This document shows, piece by piece, positions 1 through 11,162 of a DNA stretch of 64,000 nucleotides. Below the pieces are notes generated by a model that saw only the letters and a list, made by a program, of their open reading frames with translations, was not told where the DNA came from and did not search any database. The stretch comes from Gavia stellata (taxonomy: Eukaryota; Chordata; Aves; Gaviiformes; Gaviidae). A program made the position numbers and the translations under genes. The stretch is from contig NW_026776913.1 in NCBI RefSeq assembly GCF_030936135.1, positions 434,001-498,000 of the forward strand, read 5' to 3'. The stretch's first letter is position 1. Each line of letters opens with the position of its first letter.

Positions 1-544
1 GTCTCCTCTGACTATCCTCACTTGGCAGCAAGAGGCACTCTGAACGTCCTCAGAGGGCTCCATGGATCTTCAAGATCCAAGTTCACTAAGGTTCTCAAAA
101 AAGTCCCCAGAAGACTCTGTTGGGCAAAGTCCTGAGGAACTCGGGGTGATTCCCATATTGATCCTGAAGTGAGCAGGAGGTTGGTCTAGAGGCCTCCCAA
201 GATGCTTTCCAATGTGAATGGTTTTGTGATTCTGTCATCTCTCATAATAGCTACTGCAATTCTTGCAGTCACCAATTCCTCCTCTACATCTGGATTAGCA
301 CCAAGCATGATAACCCTAAAGCCAGACCCTCTCATTGGTGTCAGGATGCCACTTAGGACTGAAACATTTTATGTTCAAATTTTCATTGTGGATGACATTT
401 GTTTCACACAGAACAGGCCCTTCCTATAGCCTGCAACACCTGTGCATTGCAACATGATGCCAAATGAGAGGGATGCAATCAGAAAGTCATGACTCCAGGG
501 TGATGATATTATAACATCCGAGGGGTCCTTGGCAAAGCCGGTAA

Positions 545-905
545 AAATTTGAAGAGCCCTAAATATCTCAGACGTGACATTGTAAGGTTGGCTTTGCCAC
601 TATGGCAGTCTGAGGGAGCTGGGTTTGTTCAGTGGGGAGAAGAGGAGGCTTTGGGGACACCTGGGGACAGCCTTTCCACACCTACCAGGAGATCACCAGG
701 AAGAGGCAGCCAGGCTCTCCTTCCCTGTTGTGAATGATGGGAGGGTGAGGGCCAATGGACTTATTTGAAACACCTGAGGAAAAGCTCTTTACCCATGAAG
801 AGGGTCAAGCCCTGAGGCAGGTTGCCCACAGAGGTTGTGCTCTGTCAGTCCTTGGAGGATTTCAAGTCTCACACAAATAAAACTCTGAGCCACCTGGTGT
901 GACTT
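545..905 (+). mobile_element. CR1 LINE fragment, 3' end of ORF2, decayed
   Basis: In the plus direction the translation, read piecewise, resembles the last part of CR1 ORF2: an ELGLF-like stretch, KRRLWG, then HLRKSSL, REVVLCQSLEDFKSH in the mirror copy. The usual CR1 counterpart is LRKNLFTERV...[11 protein letters not shown]. It lacks the 8-base tail repeats, so it is old or 3' trimmed. The mirror copy is at 13985-14330. Confidence 0.6.
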
Positions 906-994
906 GATAGCTGACCTTGCTGGGAGCAGCAGGTTGGCTCTCGTGCAGCATGAGGGACTGCCCATTTCCTTCCACCACAGGGCTTCCCTGAACC

Positions 995-1320
995 ATGCTA
1001 GGGAAAGCACTCAGCTTCCCCATGACCATGGAGGTGAGCAAACCTAAGTTTGGTCAGATTATCTTTTTTGTCTTGCGCATGTCACCACTGCTTACCTGCA
1101 GAGCTGCTTGGCAGGTACCTCCAAACAGCCTCGATCATGTCCTTTGCTTCATCTTCTCTTTTCTTTTCCCCTCTTTTCCCCCATCTGAGCTCTGCCCCTT
1201 GGTCATCCTTATCTCCTCGCATACAAACAGCCCACCTGTGTTTGCTCTTCCCACACTGGTCTTGCCTTTGCTTGCTCTGTAGCTCTTTCTGAGATGGGCA
1301 GCATGGAAAATTCTATATTG
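995..1320 (+). repeat. Block F, copy 1
   Basis: This roughly 320 bp block contains a long pyrimidine-rich stretch. It recurs at 13590-13895 (-), 16255-16620 (-) and 45390-45755 (-). The first two are P1 partners and the last two are C partners. The two pairs are clearly related but diverged from each other, so the block predates both duplications. No coding frame is kept between the pairs. It could be part of an old repeat or an OR flank. Confidence 0.6.
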
Positions 1321-1539
1321 GAAAGTGACTCCATTAAACTAATACCTCATTTTACCATTTGTACTGTCCTCCAACACATGATGTTCTCTTCTGAGAGACA
1401 CCACAATCAGACTAATTCAATTGCACGAACAGCTGACAAAACAGTGACTCAGTCCATGAGGACCTTGAGGATCTCTGGGATTCAGCCAACAGAAACCTCC
1501 TGAATTTACAAGGAGAAGCCACCAGTCCTGTATTGGAGG

Positions 1540-2670
1540 GGGAAGAATAACCCTGTACCTCAGGGCAGGCTGGTACCCGACTGGCTGAGCAGGGACCCAA
1601 AGCAGAAGGGCCTGGGCCCAATGAGGGATGCTGTATGAGCCAGTAGCACATGCTCACCAGAAGAAAGATCAGCTGCGTTAGGAATTGGTGACCCAGACAG
1701 TGGGAGTTATCGTCCTCGTCGAGTGAGCACCGTTGTGGCCACATTTGGAGTAGTGTGTCCCTCTGTGGGGTTTCCTGCTCTAGGCAATTTGGGAGGAACT
1801 GGAGAGTGCCCAGAAGAGCTCTGCAGAGATGGGGGTCGGGGTCTAGTGCCCTCCTTGGGGGTGCTGAGGCAGCTGGGTGTTCGCCTGGTGGGTTTAGACT
1901 GGACATGAGAGAAAGAAATGCCACTCCAAGGGCAGTGCTGTGATACAAGAGGGAGCCTGGGCCAGCCCAAGGCTTTGTGTTTCAAGGAACAGCCAGGGAT
2001 GGCGGAGAGGAATCACTAAAGGCAGTGAGATACTCAGGTGAGAACAAGAGGATGGAGTGTCCACAGCCTTCAGGGAAACAGGGCCAGGCGTACACACCAT
2101 AGGACAGCCTTGGGTGGAGACGGTCGAGGGAGCTGGCAATGCCGAAAGCCCCCAACAGAGCTGACGTCCTCCTCCCCTTGGCTGTGGCTGTTGCCTGTGC
2201 CAGCCAGGGCCTTCCAGTAGGAACTTCATCGTTACAGCACGAGGGCCTCATGGACTCCTCTTCCCTACCCAGGAGCCTGGCAGGTTTCAAACCGTGTTTT
2301 TGCACTTGCTCAGGGATCTTCCTGGGGCAGTGTGGTGGAGGGATGTCCCTCGACCACACTGCCCCAGGAAAAGCCCCGAGCAACGTGTGAGGGAAAAGGA
2401 TCTCCCTTCCCAGGGGCTGGGCGCCAGGCCTGGGCCCTTTGGCTGAATGTAATACATGAAGGTTTACTCCAAAGCAGAGCCGCCTTTACATGGCCTTTGC
2501 CGACCTGTCATCACTGCCTTGTTTTCTGCTCTAACCAGCCCCTGGGGAGGCTTTGTCAGCAATGTCTCTCAACGGGACCCCTTATGACTCCAAGAAACTG
2601 TGGAGCTTGCATCTGACTGACTTCTTGAGAGCGTTCTTCAACTCCCTCTCAGTGCCTGAGGTACATGGAC
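1540..2670 (+). repeat. Block E, copy 1 (OR-upstream-like module)
   Basis: Alignment by eye with 33880-35170 shows shared landmarks: a GGCCTGGGC stretch, GGAGGAACT followed by AGAGAGTG or GGAGAGTG, a CCAGGAAGAGCCC-like box, TGTCATCACTGCC, and GGGAGGCTTTGTCAGCAATG. In the other copy this sequence lies directly upstream of an OR pseudogene. Here the OR itself is missing and unrelated sequence (block F, CR1) is found instead. Related copies are at 12480-13390 (-), 19560-20110 (-), 43990-44390 (+, distant), 48690-49230 (-) and 52975-54250 (-). Confidence 0.65.
2303..2388. repeat. Fold-back hairpin inside block E
   Basis: The bases 2319-2336 are a perfect 18 bp reverse complement of 2353-2370. 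Inside them, after one G-G mismatch, six more pairs form (GAGGGA with TCCCTC), leaving a 2-base loop. Outside the perfect part, weaker complementarity brings each arm to about 42 bases. The other E copies have only one side of this sequence, so the hairpin arose by inverted duplication of one edge of E. The P1 partner carries a diverged copy at 12482-12566. Confidence 0.85.
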
Positions 2671-4020
2671 TCAGCACCAAATGCACCATGGCGCTTCTTA
2701 AAACAAAAGAAGCCATGTCTCTTCCCATTATTTTCTACAAGTGTTCAAGACGTGGGCAGCTAATTGGAGAGGTTTCAGGAGGGCAGTTAACAGACATAAT
2801 CGTATGAACAGCTAGTCAAACGAGAATTTCTCCTTTTAAGGCTTTCTTTTTTTATTTTTTTCTAGACACAGGAAAACTCTTAACAACATTTTGCAATTGA
2901 TATTGATGCACAGGGTTTTTAAATGAAGTCGGAAAAGTGGGCTCCTTGAGGTCAGGCATTGCACGGACAACATTCCTCCTCACCTCCCCAGCCCCAGCCT
3001 TCCTCTCCTGGGCCACCTGGGGCTTGCATCAGAGCTCCTTACAACAGACTTCTCCACCCAAGTCTGCAGCTGGAGGTTACAGCCTCTCTTGCACCAACTC
3101 CCACCTGCTTTCCTTAGAGATCTGGCTGCACACAGGCACAGCTGCCTATCTCTTCATTGCCAGCAAACAGAAGGAAAGCATGGTAAAGTTTAATAAACTT
3201 TATCCTTCTCCTCAACTGTATGCTCCATTCAAGCTGCCTCCAATGGGGTTCACCATCCACAAGGGATAACCTTACTAGAAATGTCGTAGACAGAGCGATA
3301 AGAAAGGATAGAGATAAACACAATGAAGGAGTTGGCTGAAGAGATAATTAGACTGCGGAAAGACAAGGGCAGGCTTCTAACTCCCTGAAGCTCAAAGCAG
3401 CACCTGGGTGGTTGAGAGGGGTCTGACTGAGCAAGGAGTAAGGGGAGGGTGGAACAGGAGAGCAATGGAAAGGGCATCTGTCCAGATAGCCTGCTCAGAA
3501 GATGCCTTTAGACCTGGTCATTTTATCAGGATAAATGGAAAGATTTGGGAGATTAAATACGCAGTATAATGGCCAGAGTCCCGGCAAGGCAAGTGCAGGG
3601 GAAGATCAATATTTCTTCTCCTGCAATTAATATGCTTCCTGGACATTCCCATTTTGGCACGGTGGGAAAACATAGTCATTTTAGTAAAAGTATTCAATTC
3701 TCTCAGCTGGTGAAAAGGTGCTCGTGTGTTTTTGACAAGTTGCAAGCAGTTCTTCCTTTTTCCAGGCAGAGCTCAGCTGCCTGACCATGGACATAAGTGC
3801 CACTTGCAGAGGCCCAGTGCAGCTGAGGTGTTTGCCTGGGACTGGCCACTGCCAGTCAGGACAGGAGGTCTCCTGCAGAAGACCAGAGCTCCTCAGGAGT
3901 TACTTTGTTCAGAGAAACTACTATTTCTCTATTGACATATTTCATATTTCTTCTTCTGCCTCTCAGCCCTTCCTTCCTTCCTTCCCTTCAGTCTCATTGA
4001 CTTTCTGAGGAACTTAGAGT
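2671..4020. other. Intergenic, old paralogous flank
   Basis: No gene is seen. About 2990-3270 is a diverged relative of 44680-45010; both include GCTGCACACAGGCACAG and end with a TCCACA..GGATA motif. About 3300-3400 is an inverted relative of 18880-18970. A short CCTTCCTTCCTTCC tract lies near 3966-3985. Together with block E this suggests an old paralogous segment shared by the left edge, region C and the stretch before 45 kb. Confidence 0.5.
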
Positions 4021-5150
4021 GTACAAGACCTCTGGACATGACCTAGGTCAGATAGATCTACGTGAGGTTTCTCAGGGGTTCCCTCCCCATCTGGCATCAT
4101 CCACAAACAAGCCGAGTGTGTGCTCTGTCCCCTTGTTCAGGACATGGATAAAGATAGCAAACTCTATTGCCTAAGTGTTGGTCACTGATGGAGGCCACGA
4201 GTGACTGGCTGCGTAGTGGCTGCATGGTTCAATCTAGTTTCCACCTACCTATGATCCATTTACCCACTCCAGGTCTCAGGGGTTTGGCTATATGGAGACT
4301 AGGGGGACTGTGCTAAAGGCATGGATTTACTCCATCACCTTCCCAGGGAATGAGGTGAGGCTGACTGGGCTGTAGTTCTCCAAATCCTCCTTCTGGCCCT
4401 CTTGAAGATGGGTACGATATCTGCCTTTCCGCAGCCATCAACAACCTTCCCAGATGGCCCTGAAATTTCAAGGACAGACAAGCATAATCTTGCAAGGACA
4501 CTGTCCAGCTTCCCCAGCACCCTTGGGTGTATCCCATCTTTTTCCATGGACTTGTGTGTGTCTCAGCCGGCTTAAGCGATCCATTTGGGGACGAGGGAGA
4601 CCTGGGGTGAGATTTTACTGGAAGAAGGCAAGGTAAAGGAAGCTTGAACTCCACAGCCATTTCCATGTCTTTGTCACTACGTGTCCTGCTCCACGGAGCC
4701 CTGAGCCCACATTTTCCTCAGCTGACTCCATGTGCTGCCAGTGAACTTACAACAGCCCTTGGCGTTGCCCTCCTTATCCCTCACTAGTTCCAGCCCCCGC
4801 TGAGGCTGGCTTTTCTGGCTCCACCTTTGCCCACACAGGTCATGTCTCCATCTGCCTCATTGCCAGTCTGTTTCCCCTTCCACCCTCTGTGCACTGCCTC
4901 CTGGTCTTTGAACTCTTCAGCCAGACGGTTCCTGTTCATCTTCAGGGAGGGCTCCATGGATCTTGGCTCTCCAGGAGCCTGACAAGCACATCTTGAACAG
5001 GCTGAAGTCCGCTCTCCTTCAGTGCAAGGCTGTCGTTCTGCTGTTTGTCTGTCTTCTCTTGCTTGATCGTTGCAGCCATGGCTGCCCTCAGCATTGACAT
5101 TTTCATCCAGTTCTGCCTTGTTTGTGAGTAACAGAGCCCAGCCCTCATCA
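4021..5150 (-). mobile_element. CR1 LINE fragment, ORF2 middle part, antisense
   Basis: The plus strand reads as the complement of CR1 ORF2. Recognisable landmarks are the stretch ending in GAGGTGAGGCTGACTGGGCTGTAG, the phrase around CTTCTGGCCCTCTTGAAGATGGG, and the TGCAGCCATGGCTGCCCTCAGC-like stretch near 5080. This places it in the endonuclease to early reverse transcriptase part of the LINE. It is decayed, with no long open frame, and both ends are missing. Confidence 0.7.
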
Positions 5151-8100
5151 GTCATCAGCTGTTTGTGCCCAAAGAAAGGGAGGAGTGAGGCAGGTGAATG
5201 GGACATGTCTGGGTGCTGACTGTGAGGGCTCCTCTCCTACAGCCACTTGACGGGCTGTGGCAGGCCGGAGAGCAGGCCGGGCTCACGGACACCTTGATCC
5301 GCACTAGCCCCTCCGAGCAGACCTGACACCCAGCAGCACGTGGCTCCTTGCCTAGGCCTCCTTTGAGTCCCATGTGCTGCCCTTGTGGCCTGGACTCAAA
5401 GGGGATCATCCGCAGGCTTGCTTTGGCAGCTCAACCTTCCCAAAAGTGGCGTGTGATGTATTCTAACCAGCCAGAAGGTTTTTCATAGCGTGCTGCAGAA
5501 GAGTTCATAGTGTGTGCACTAAGGTACAGCCTTAGTGGGTGGGGTGTGTACAACGGTGCAGAGCCTTCTGGGACAGCGCTGGAGTACTGCAGAGATAATT
5601 GAACCTTGCTTGCCATGGCTCACGGCTGCCTCCTGTCCAGCTCCCTGCCCACCAAGACCTTTCCCACAGAGCTGCTCCCAGCCAGGCAGACCCCAGCCTG
5701 TGCCATTGCCAGGGTTAGTCCCCTGCAGGGACAGAAACTGGCACTTGTCCTCGTGGGATTTCATGAGGTTCCTGTCAATACATGCTCTCCTCCTCCTTGA
5801 GCCCCTTCACTGAGCAGAGCCCTGGGAGACATTTTTAGCACAGACTAAAGCACAGACTGAGTGCCTCAGCCTCATCTCTGCTGTTATGAACCCATCCACC
5901 CCCCCCACCATTCAGCAGCATGTTCCTTGTTCAGCCTTTTACTGCAAACACAGTGACGGAAGCTCTTCATTTTGCTCTTGACATTGCCTGCAGCCCCCTT
6001 CAGCTCCAGGGGAGCTTGGGCTTTCCTAAACACATGCCTGCACGCTCAGGCCATATTTCTAAATTCCTCCTTCATCGCCTGTCCTTGTTTCCAATTCCTG
6101 ATCGTTGTGTTGTGGCTCCCATCTGTGACCCGTCCCTGCACCAGCACAGCCCCACTGCCCAACACATGCCACCACAGCCCCCCTCATCAGACACTGCACA
6201 GAACAGGATATGTGTGGGGTGGGGAAACATAGCCCACCAGATTCCTCATGCCAGATCGCAGTGTCCATTCCCACCAGCTGTCCTGCTTTGGCAGCCCCCA
6301 AGAGCCCAGCCCCAGCCATGTCCCACACAATGGTTTGCAGACAGCCCTGCTCTGGGCTCTGCCAAGGTCTGGGTAAGAAGAGAGGCTGGGGCAGAGCTGG
6401 CTCTTCCCCCGACACAGGCACCAAGACCAGCAGGAGAAAGAAAATGGCGAGAGAGCAAACCTCCCCCACAAACTGGAGTAGGTGGCCAGTGCTGAAAATG
6501 GCTGATGGGAAAGGCTGCGGGGGGGTGATGAAAGTCCTGGGGCACCTTCTTGCTCTGTCCAGGCCACCAAGGGCACAGACCGGCCTTCTGCCTCCTGCTC
6601 CTGCATGTCTTGGCTCCCTCCCATGAGCTCTGGCTCTGCACCACACACCCATTGGAGCATGTCCTCACCCTGCATGGTCACACAGCTCATCTAACATTGG
6701 TGGTGTCCTCTCACGGGCACTTTCCAGCCCAGCCCAGCTCCTCCCCAGCTATTCCCATCTCCCCAGCCCAGCAGAGCAGCCCAGTCTGGGCTGGCCCCAC
6801 GCCAGTGCCCATTGCAGGCTGCTGCAGAGCTCTGGGAGCTCTCCCCACTGCCCCAGCAGCTCTGACGGGCACAGCAGCTCCTGGGGGGCAGAGAGGGGTC
6901 TCAGCCTCCCCGTTAGCCCCAGGGCTGGAGGCTCACCATGGAAGGAGGAAATGGAGGTCAGTGGAACTATAGGAGCCCTGGTCTCAGCTCCAGGAGGTGT
7001 CCCCCACAGACTGGCTGTACCCCCTCAGTTCCAGCCCTTCTTCCCAGGCCAGAAGAAGAGTCCTGGCCCAGCAACTGAGCAGCTGCCCTGACCTGGTACC
7101 CACAGAATGAGGTTTCTCTTTCTCAGTGGTTCCTCCCTGCAGGCACAGAAGTGCTCCCTTGCTCAATAGCCAAGGACAGGGCGGGCAGGACCATGGGGTG
7201 TCTCCAATGGCACAAAAGGCAAGGGAGGGCTGCACTAGATCCAGACCGTGGGTTTCCCAAGAGGGTGTCCTGAACCACTCCCCAGTCTTATGTCCCTTTG
7301 CCTTCTGGCTCCTCTAAGCCTCTCCTGGCATTGCATGGTCCTCGGTAGCCCTTGGGCTCCTTGGGTTCACCTTTTCCTCTTGGAGATTCCACCTTAGATT
7401 GTCACTCATTTTATGAGATGCCACTCACTGCCAAGTCAGACTCACACACTGTCCCTGGAGATCCCCTGACTTCTCCTGGCAGCTCCCCATTCCTCTCCAG
7501 GATGGCATCTGCCACCAGCCCCACTGCAGGTGGGACAGCAACAGGCAGATAAGTCAAAGACCAGTTGCTGTCTGAGTGGACACGTGCAACCAGGAAGGGA
7601 ACTCTTCCTACAGCCCTTGGTCCCTAACACATCACCCTGGGACTCTGAGCTTGTCCCCCTGAATCCACCAAGAACCCCAGGAGAGGAAAAGTCCTTCTGA
7701 GGGAGCAGCTCCTGCAGTGTATTACAGCTTTGGAAGAAGCATCCAGCCTTCTGGCCCTGCCCTGAAGAGCCCCTTTGTCATGGGGGTACTTGCATGGAGG
7801 CCAGCTCTGATACAGTGGTTCACTTGCCTGCTCCTGCCTGCAGACACAGGAATGCCACTGTAGAGACAACAGGACTGTCACAAGTTACCCGAGACCTTAA
7901 GGGTAACACAAATGCAAGGGCACAGCAGGACAGTGAGGAGAGACCAGCACGGAAAAGGCCATGTCCTGCTGCTGTCCTTGGTCATGGCTCCAGGGAAGCA
8001 ACAGCCCCGACTTGCAGGCAGCAGAGGGATTGCCCACCGAGGCAGCGAGGGGCAGCCCCAAGGGCAACCGGGGATGCTCGTCCATGGGACAGCTGGGCAT

Positions 8101-8190
8101 TTGCCTCCTGAACCCCTCCAGCATGCTGGGGCTGCTCCCCAGCTCCAGAGGAGATGTGAAGAGATGGCAGCTGAGACAGTTTTTGCTGGT
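5151..8190. other. Intergenic spacer of P1, nothing recognised
   Basis: About 3 kb of moderately GC-rich, CCAGCC-rich sequence lies between the CR1 fragment and the 3' end of the first OR gene. Many 60-200 codon open frames overlap on both strands around 5900-6700; none shows a known domain, signal or repeat elsewhere in the window, so I read them as chance. A run of eight C lies near 5900. It is single copy in the window. Confidence 0.5.
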
Positions 8191-8193
8191 TTC

Positions 8194-8199
8194 TTTATT
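8194..8199 (-). terminator. Candidate polyadenylation signal of the first OR14 gene
   Basis: TTTATT on the plus strand is AATAAA in gene orientation, about 170 bases after the stop codon at 8371. It is the nearest such hexamer downstream. Confidence 0.45.
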
Positions 8200-8370
8200 G
8201 AGTTTATCTAAAGAGAGAGCCTGGATCCATATCTACATGAGGTCTTTGGGTCAAGAAAAAAACAGGTAGGAGGCCAAGAATAATATTATCACATGAATAA
8301 AGCAAAACCAGAAATAATAAAAAAAAGAAAAAAACCACAACAGAAAAATAAAGACACATATGAGGAAAAG

Positions 8371-9360
8371 TTAGTCCTGGTTTTCCCTGAGGTACAGTGG
8401 GAGCTCAAGTGGGATAATGGGCACCTTATTAATCTGAAGTAGATCATATTCAAATACTTTCCACAGGGCCTCCTTGATTTCCTTGTTCCTCATGCTATAG
8501 ATAAGGGGGTTGACTACTGGAGGCACGACCGAGTAGAGCACTGCCACCACCAGATCTAGGAATGGGGAGGAGATGGAGAGTGGCTTCAGGTAAGCAAATA
8601 TGCCAGTGCTGATATACAGGGAGACCACGGCCAGGTGAGGGAGGCACGTGGAAAAGGCTTTGTGTGGTCCCTGCTCAGAGGGAATCCGCGGCACAGCCCT
8701 CAAGATCTGCACATAGGACAGCACAATGAAAACAAAGCAGCCAAAAGCAAAAATGACACTAACCATGAGAAGCCCGAGTTCCCTGAGGTAGGAATGTGAG
8801 CAGGAGCACTTGAGGATCTGGGGAACTTCACAGAAGAACTGGTCAAAGACATTGCCTTTGCAGAGTGGTAGTGAAAATGTATTGGCTGTGTGCAGCACAG
8901 CATTGAGCAACCCACTGCCCCAGGCAGCTGCTGCCATGTGGACACAAGCTCTGCTGCCCAGGAGGGACCCGTAGTGCAGGGGTTTGCAGATGGCAATGTA
9001 GCGGTCATAGGCCATGACAGTGAGAATGGCACATTCTGTTCCAAGCAAGAAGGTAAACAGAAAGACCTGGGCAGCACATCCTGAGTAGGAGATGGCCCTG
9101 GTGTCCCAGAGGGAATTGGCCATGGCTTTGGGGAGAGTGGTGGAGATGGAGCCCAGGTCGAGGAGGGAGAGGTTGAGGAGGAAGAAGTACATGGGGCTGT
9201 GGAGGTGGTGGTCGCAGGCTATGGCGGTGATGATGAGGCCATTTCCCAGGAGGGCAGCCAGGTAGATGCCCAGGAAGAGGAAGAAGTGCAAGAGCTGCAG
9301 CTCCCGCGTGTCTGCGAATGCCAGGAGGAGGAACTGGGTGATGGAGCTGCTGTTGGACAT
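8371..9360 (-). CDS. OR14-like olfactory receptor (first copy)
   Basis: Intact 329-residue odorant receptor, a class A GPCR expected in olfactory neuron cilia signalling through Golf. The start is the MSNSSS methionine at 9360; an upstream in-frame ATG at 9447 would lie beyond the splice acceptor. Seen: N-glycosylation site NSS at residue 3, GNGLI in TM1 near 39, LHSPMYFFL near 53, MAYDRYIAIC at the end of TM3 near 116, conserved cysteines near 95 and 177, KAFSTCLPHL near 234 in TM6 and NPLIYSMRN near 284 in TM7. The C-tail is about 20 residues longer than in the sister genes and ends in RENQD. TM3 has a distinct TFLLGTECAILT stretch. This and the copy at 37270 share the same 5' leader type. 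Typical OR length is 305-330, so the gene looks whole. Confidence 0.93.
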   Translation of the reverse strand: MSNSSSITQFLLLAFADTRELQLLHFFLFLGIYLAALLGNGLIITAIACDHHLHSPMYFFLLNLSLLDLGSISTTLPKAMANSLWDTRAISYSGCAAQVFLFTFLLGTECAILTVMAYDRYIAICKPLHYGSLLGSRACVHMAAAAWGSGLLNAVLHTANTFSLPLCKGNVFDQFFCEVPQILKCSCSHSYLRELGLLMVSVIFAFGCFVFIVLSYVQILRAVPRIPSEQGPHKAFSTCLPHLAVVSLYISTGIFAYLKPLSISSPFLDLVVAVLYSVVPPVVNPLIYSMRNKEIKEALWKVFEYDLLQINKVPIIPLELPLYLRENQD

Positions 9361-9384
9361 TTTCTGTCTCTTGGTCTGGGGGCT

Positions 9385-11162
9385 CTGTCCAAAAAAGGAA
9401 AAAACAGGAAAAATTAGGACAGATTTCTCTGAGAAAACCCACTCCATTTTTCATCGCAACCCCACGCAGTTGGAATACATTTCCATTCTCTAGTTTGTGC
9501 TGGCTGAGTGTGCTGTGAGGAGCAGGAGCTCTGCCCTTCTGCTGCTGAGGAGTCAGCTTTGCTCTGCTGCAGTGGGTACATGGGACCTGACTTGTGACAT
9601 CTCTGATGTTCACAGGGCATGTCAGATGTAATCCATCTTTCATGGAAAAGTTCAATATCTGCACTCATGACATGGAAGAATGTGGGCTGTGAAAGAGAGG
9701 CTCAGCATGACTTTCTTATAACTTTGTCTGTGTTTTTTCACAGGGCTGCAGTGTACATCAGTCCTTTTCCCATCTGCCCTGTGTTTTCATTTTGCCGCCT
9801 TGAAGACGACTTCACACACAAATTACTCTTTTAAAAAAAACAATAAACCTGGACTCTGATGAGACCAGAGGAGTCCTGTTTCAAAGGACAGCTCGGCAAA
9901 CTCTTCTCCAGCCCAGCCCAGAGGTGGAGGTGTGATGGAGAGGGCAGGACACAACCCCTCCCAGAGAGAAGCAACTGACTCTGCGAGGAGAGTGCCGACC
10001 CCCAAGGAAAGGCTCCGCACTCCCGAGGATCCCACAGCAGAGCTGCGCCTTTCTGGGGGGCAGCTTGCAAGCCCTGCAGGACAGGCAAAGCAGAGACTCG
10101 GGGGTCCCTCCGATGGGAGGTTCTACAGAGAGAGCCAGCTCATTGCCCCGCAGACAGTGCCCAGCAGACATCTGCAGGGAAACACAGAAAGAGAGCTGCC
10201 TGAGCGCACCCTCCCCCTGTGCTTGTTTGCAGTGTCCTCCCAACCCCGTCCCTGTCTCTGCTGCCTGCAGCTGTCCCTGCCAGGAGCTGGTTCTCTGTCC
10301 CCTGTGTCTCCTCCCTGGCAGTGCTCACAGAGCCCATCCCACCCGCTGCCTGCTCAGCTCTGCCCTGCAGAGCCCTCCCTGCAGCAGGACACTGCCCAGG
10401 GGCATCTCTGGGTGTGCAGGCTCTGAGGGGAACATCAGACCAGCCCTGGCGAGGCTGGAAAAGTGACACTGATGCTGTCTGTGACCACGGCATGGTGATT
10501 TCCAATACTCCCCGCTTTATTCACCTCTAAGAGGAACAGACTTGGAATTTCAGTGCCTCCTCTGGAAATGAGAGATTAATTTCTATGTGCCATTGCCCAC
10601 CCAGACAACCCAGAGGAGAAGAGTGAAAGACCAGGATCCTTCCCTTTCAGGCAGCCCCTGCCTTGCTGTGCTTCCTGAAAAGTCCCTGGGAAGATCCTGC
10701 AGTGATGTGGAGCTCTGAGCATCCCTGACCCACACAGCACCCTCTCAACAGCAGAAGCACCCTGCCATTGCACTGGTCTCTCCTTCCACCCCCAGCTTCT
10801 CCCCACAGCGCCGTGGGGAGCTCCCCGGGCAGGCTGAGTGCTGACCCTGGCAGGCGGCAGAGTCCCTGCCCCAGCACCCAGCCCCGGGGGTGCAGGGACC
10901 CTGCTTGGAAGGACAGCCCTGGGCACCCCTGGTTGCACACCCACCTTCACACCCGGCAGCCGTCCCTGGCAGAAGGCAGCCCTCATGCCCTGTCCCTCTG
11001 ATGCTGCAGCAGGGAAGCCCTGCTCTGGGGCACCTCCTCCTCCTCTACACTGGAGCACCTGTGGCAGTTCTCCCTGAAAGCTCTCAGAGTTTGTGGGATG
11101 TGCCAACATTAGGAGATCTGTCCGTGAACTGTACCTAAATTGCCCCACACCCAGAGACTTAC
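9385..11162 (-). other. Predicted 5' UTR intron of the first OR14 gene
   Basis: In gene orientation a pyrimidine-rich tract ends in TTTTTTGGACAG at 9385, 24 bases before the ATG. Upstream, the donor ACG|GTAAGT has its GT at plus positions 11161-11162. The predicted intron is 1778 bases. The same donor and acceptor pair exists at all four OR14 genes here. OR genes commonly have one or more untranslated 5' exons; the assignment is inference. Confidence 0.5.

Larger units (their letters stand above)
1..2394 (+). repeat. Left arm of inverted repeat P1
   Basis: This stretch matches the reverse complement of about 12475-14888 nearly base for base. Position 1 pairs with about 14888. The arm holds, in order, a decayed CR1 tail, block F and block E. 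The pairing runs off the start of the window, so the true arm may be longer. The inner end lies near 2394, just after a fold-back hairpin. No intact gene lies in the arm; open frames of up to about 180 codons here overlap one another on both strands and match nothing I know. Confidence 0.85.

Noticed and set aside
1412-1948. 178-codon frame in block E
   Set aside because: The frame is not kept in the E copies at 33880 and 52975, and has no known domain.
5920-6690. Cluster of 140-197 codon frames
   Set aside because: Opposed and overlapping frames in GC-rich sequence, no domain, no homologue in the window.
9360-9447. Upstream in-frame ATG (9447) as the OR start; likewise 51768
   Set aside because: Both lie on the intron side of the conserved acceptor, and OR14-type receptors start at MSNSSS.
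10576-11148. Open frames of 100-190 codons in block B, present in several copies
   Set aside because: Frames overlap on both strands, have low-complexity proline/glycine/serine-rich translations and are kept only because the DNA copies are nearly identical. The donor site inside them argues for non-coding exon and intron.
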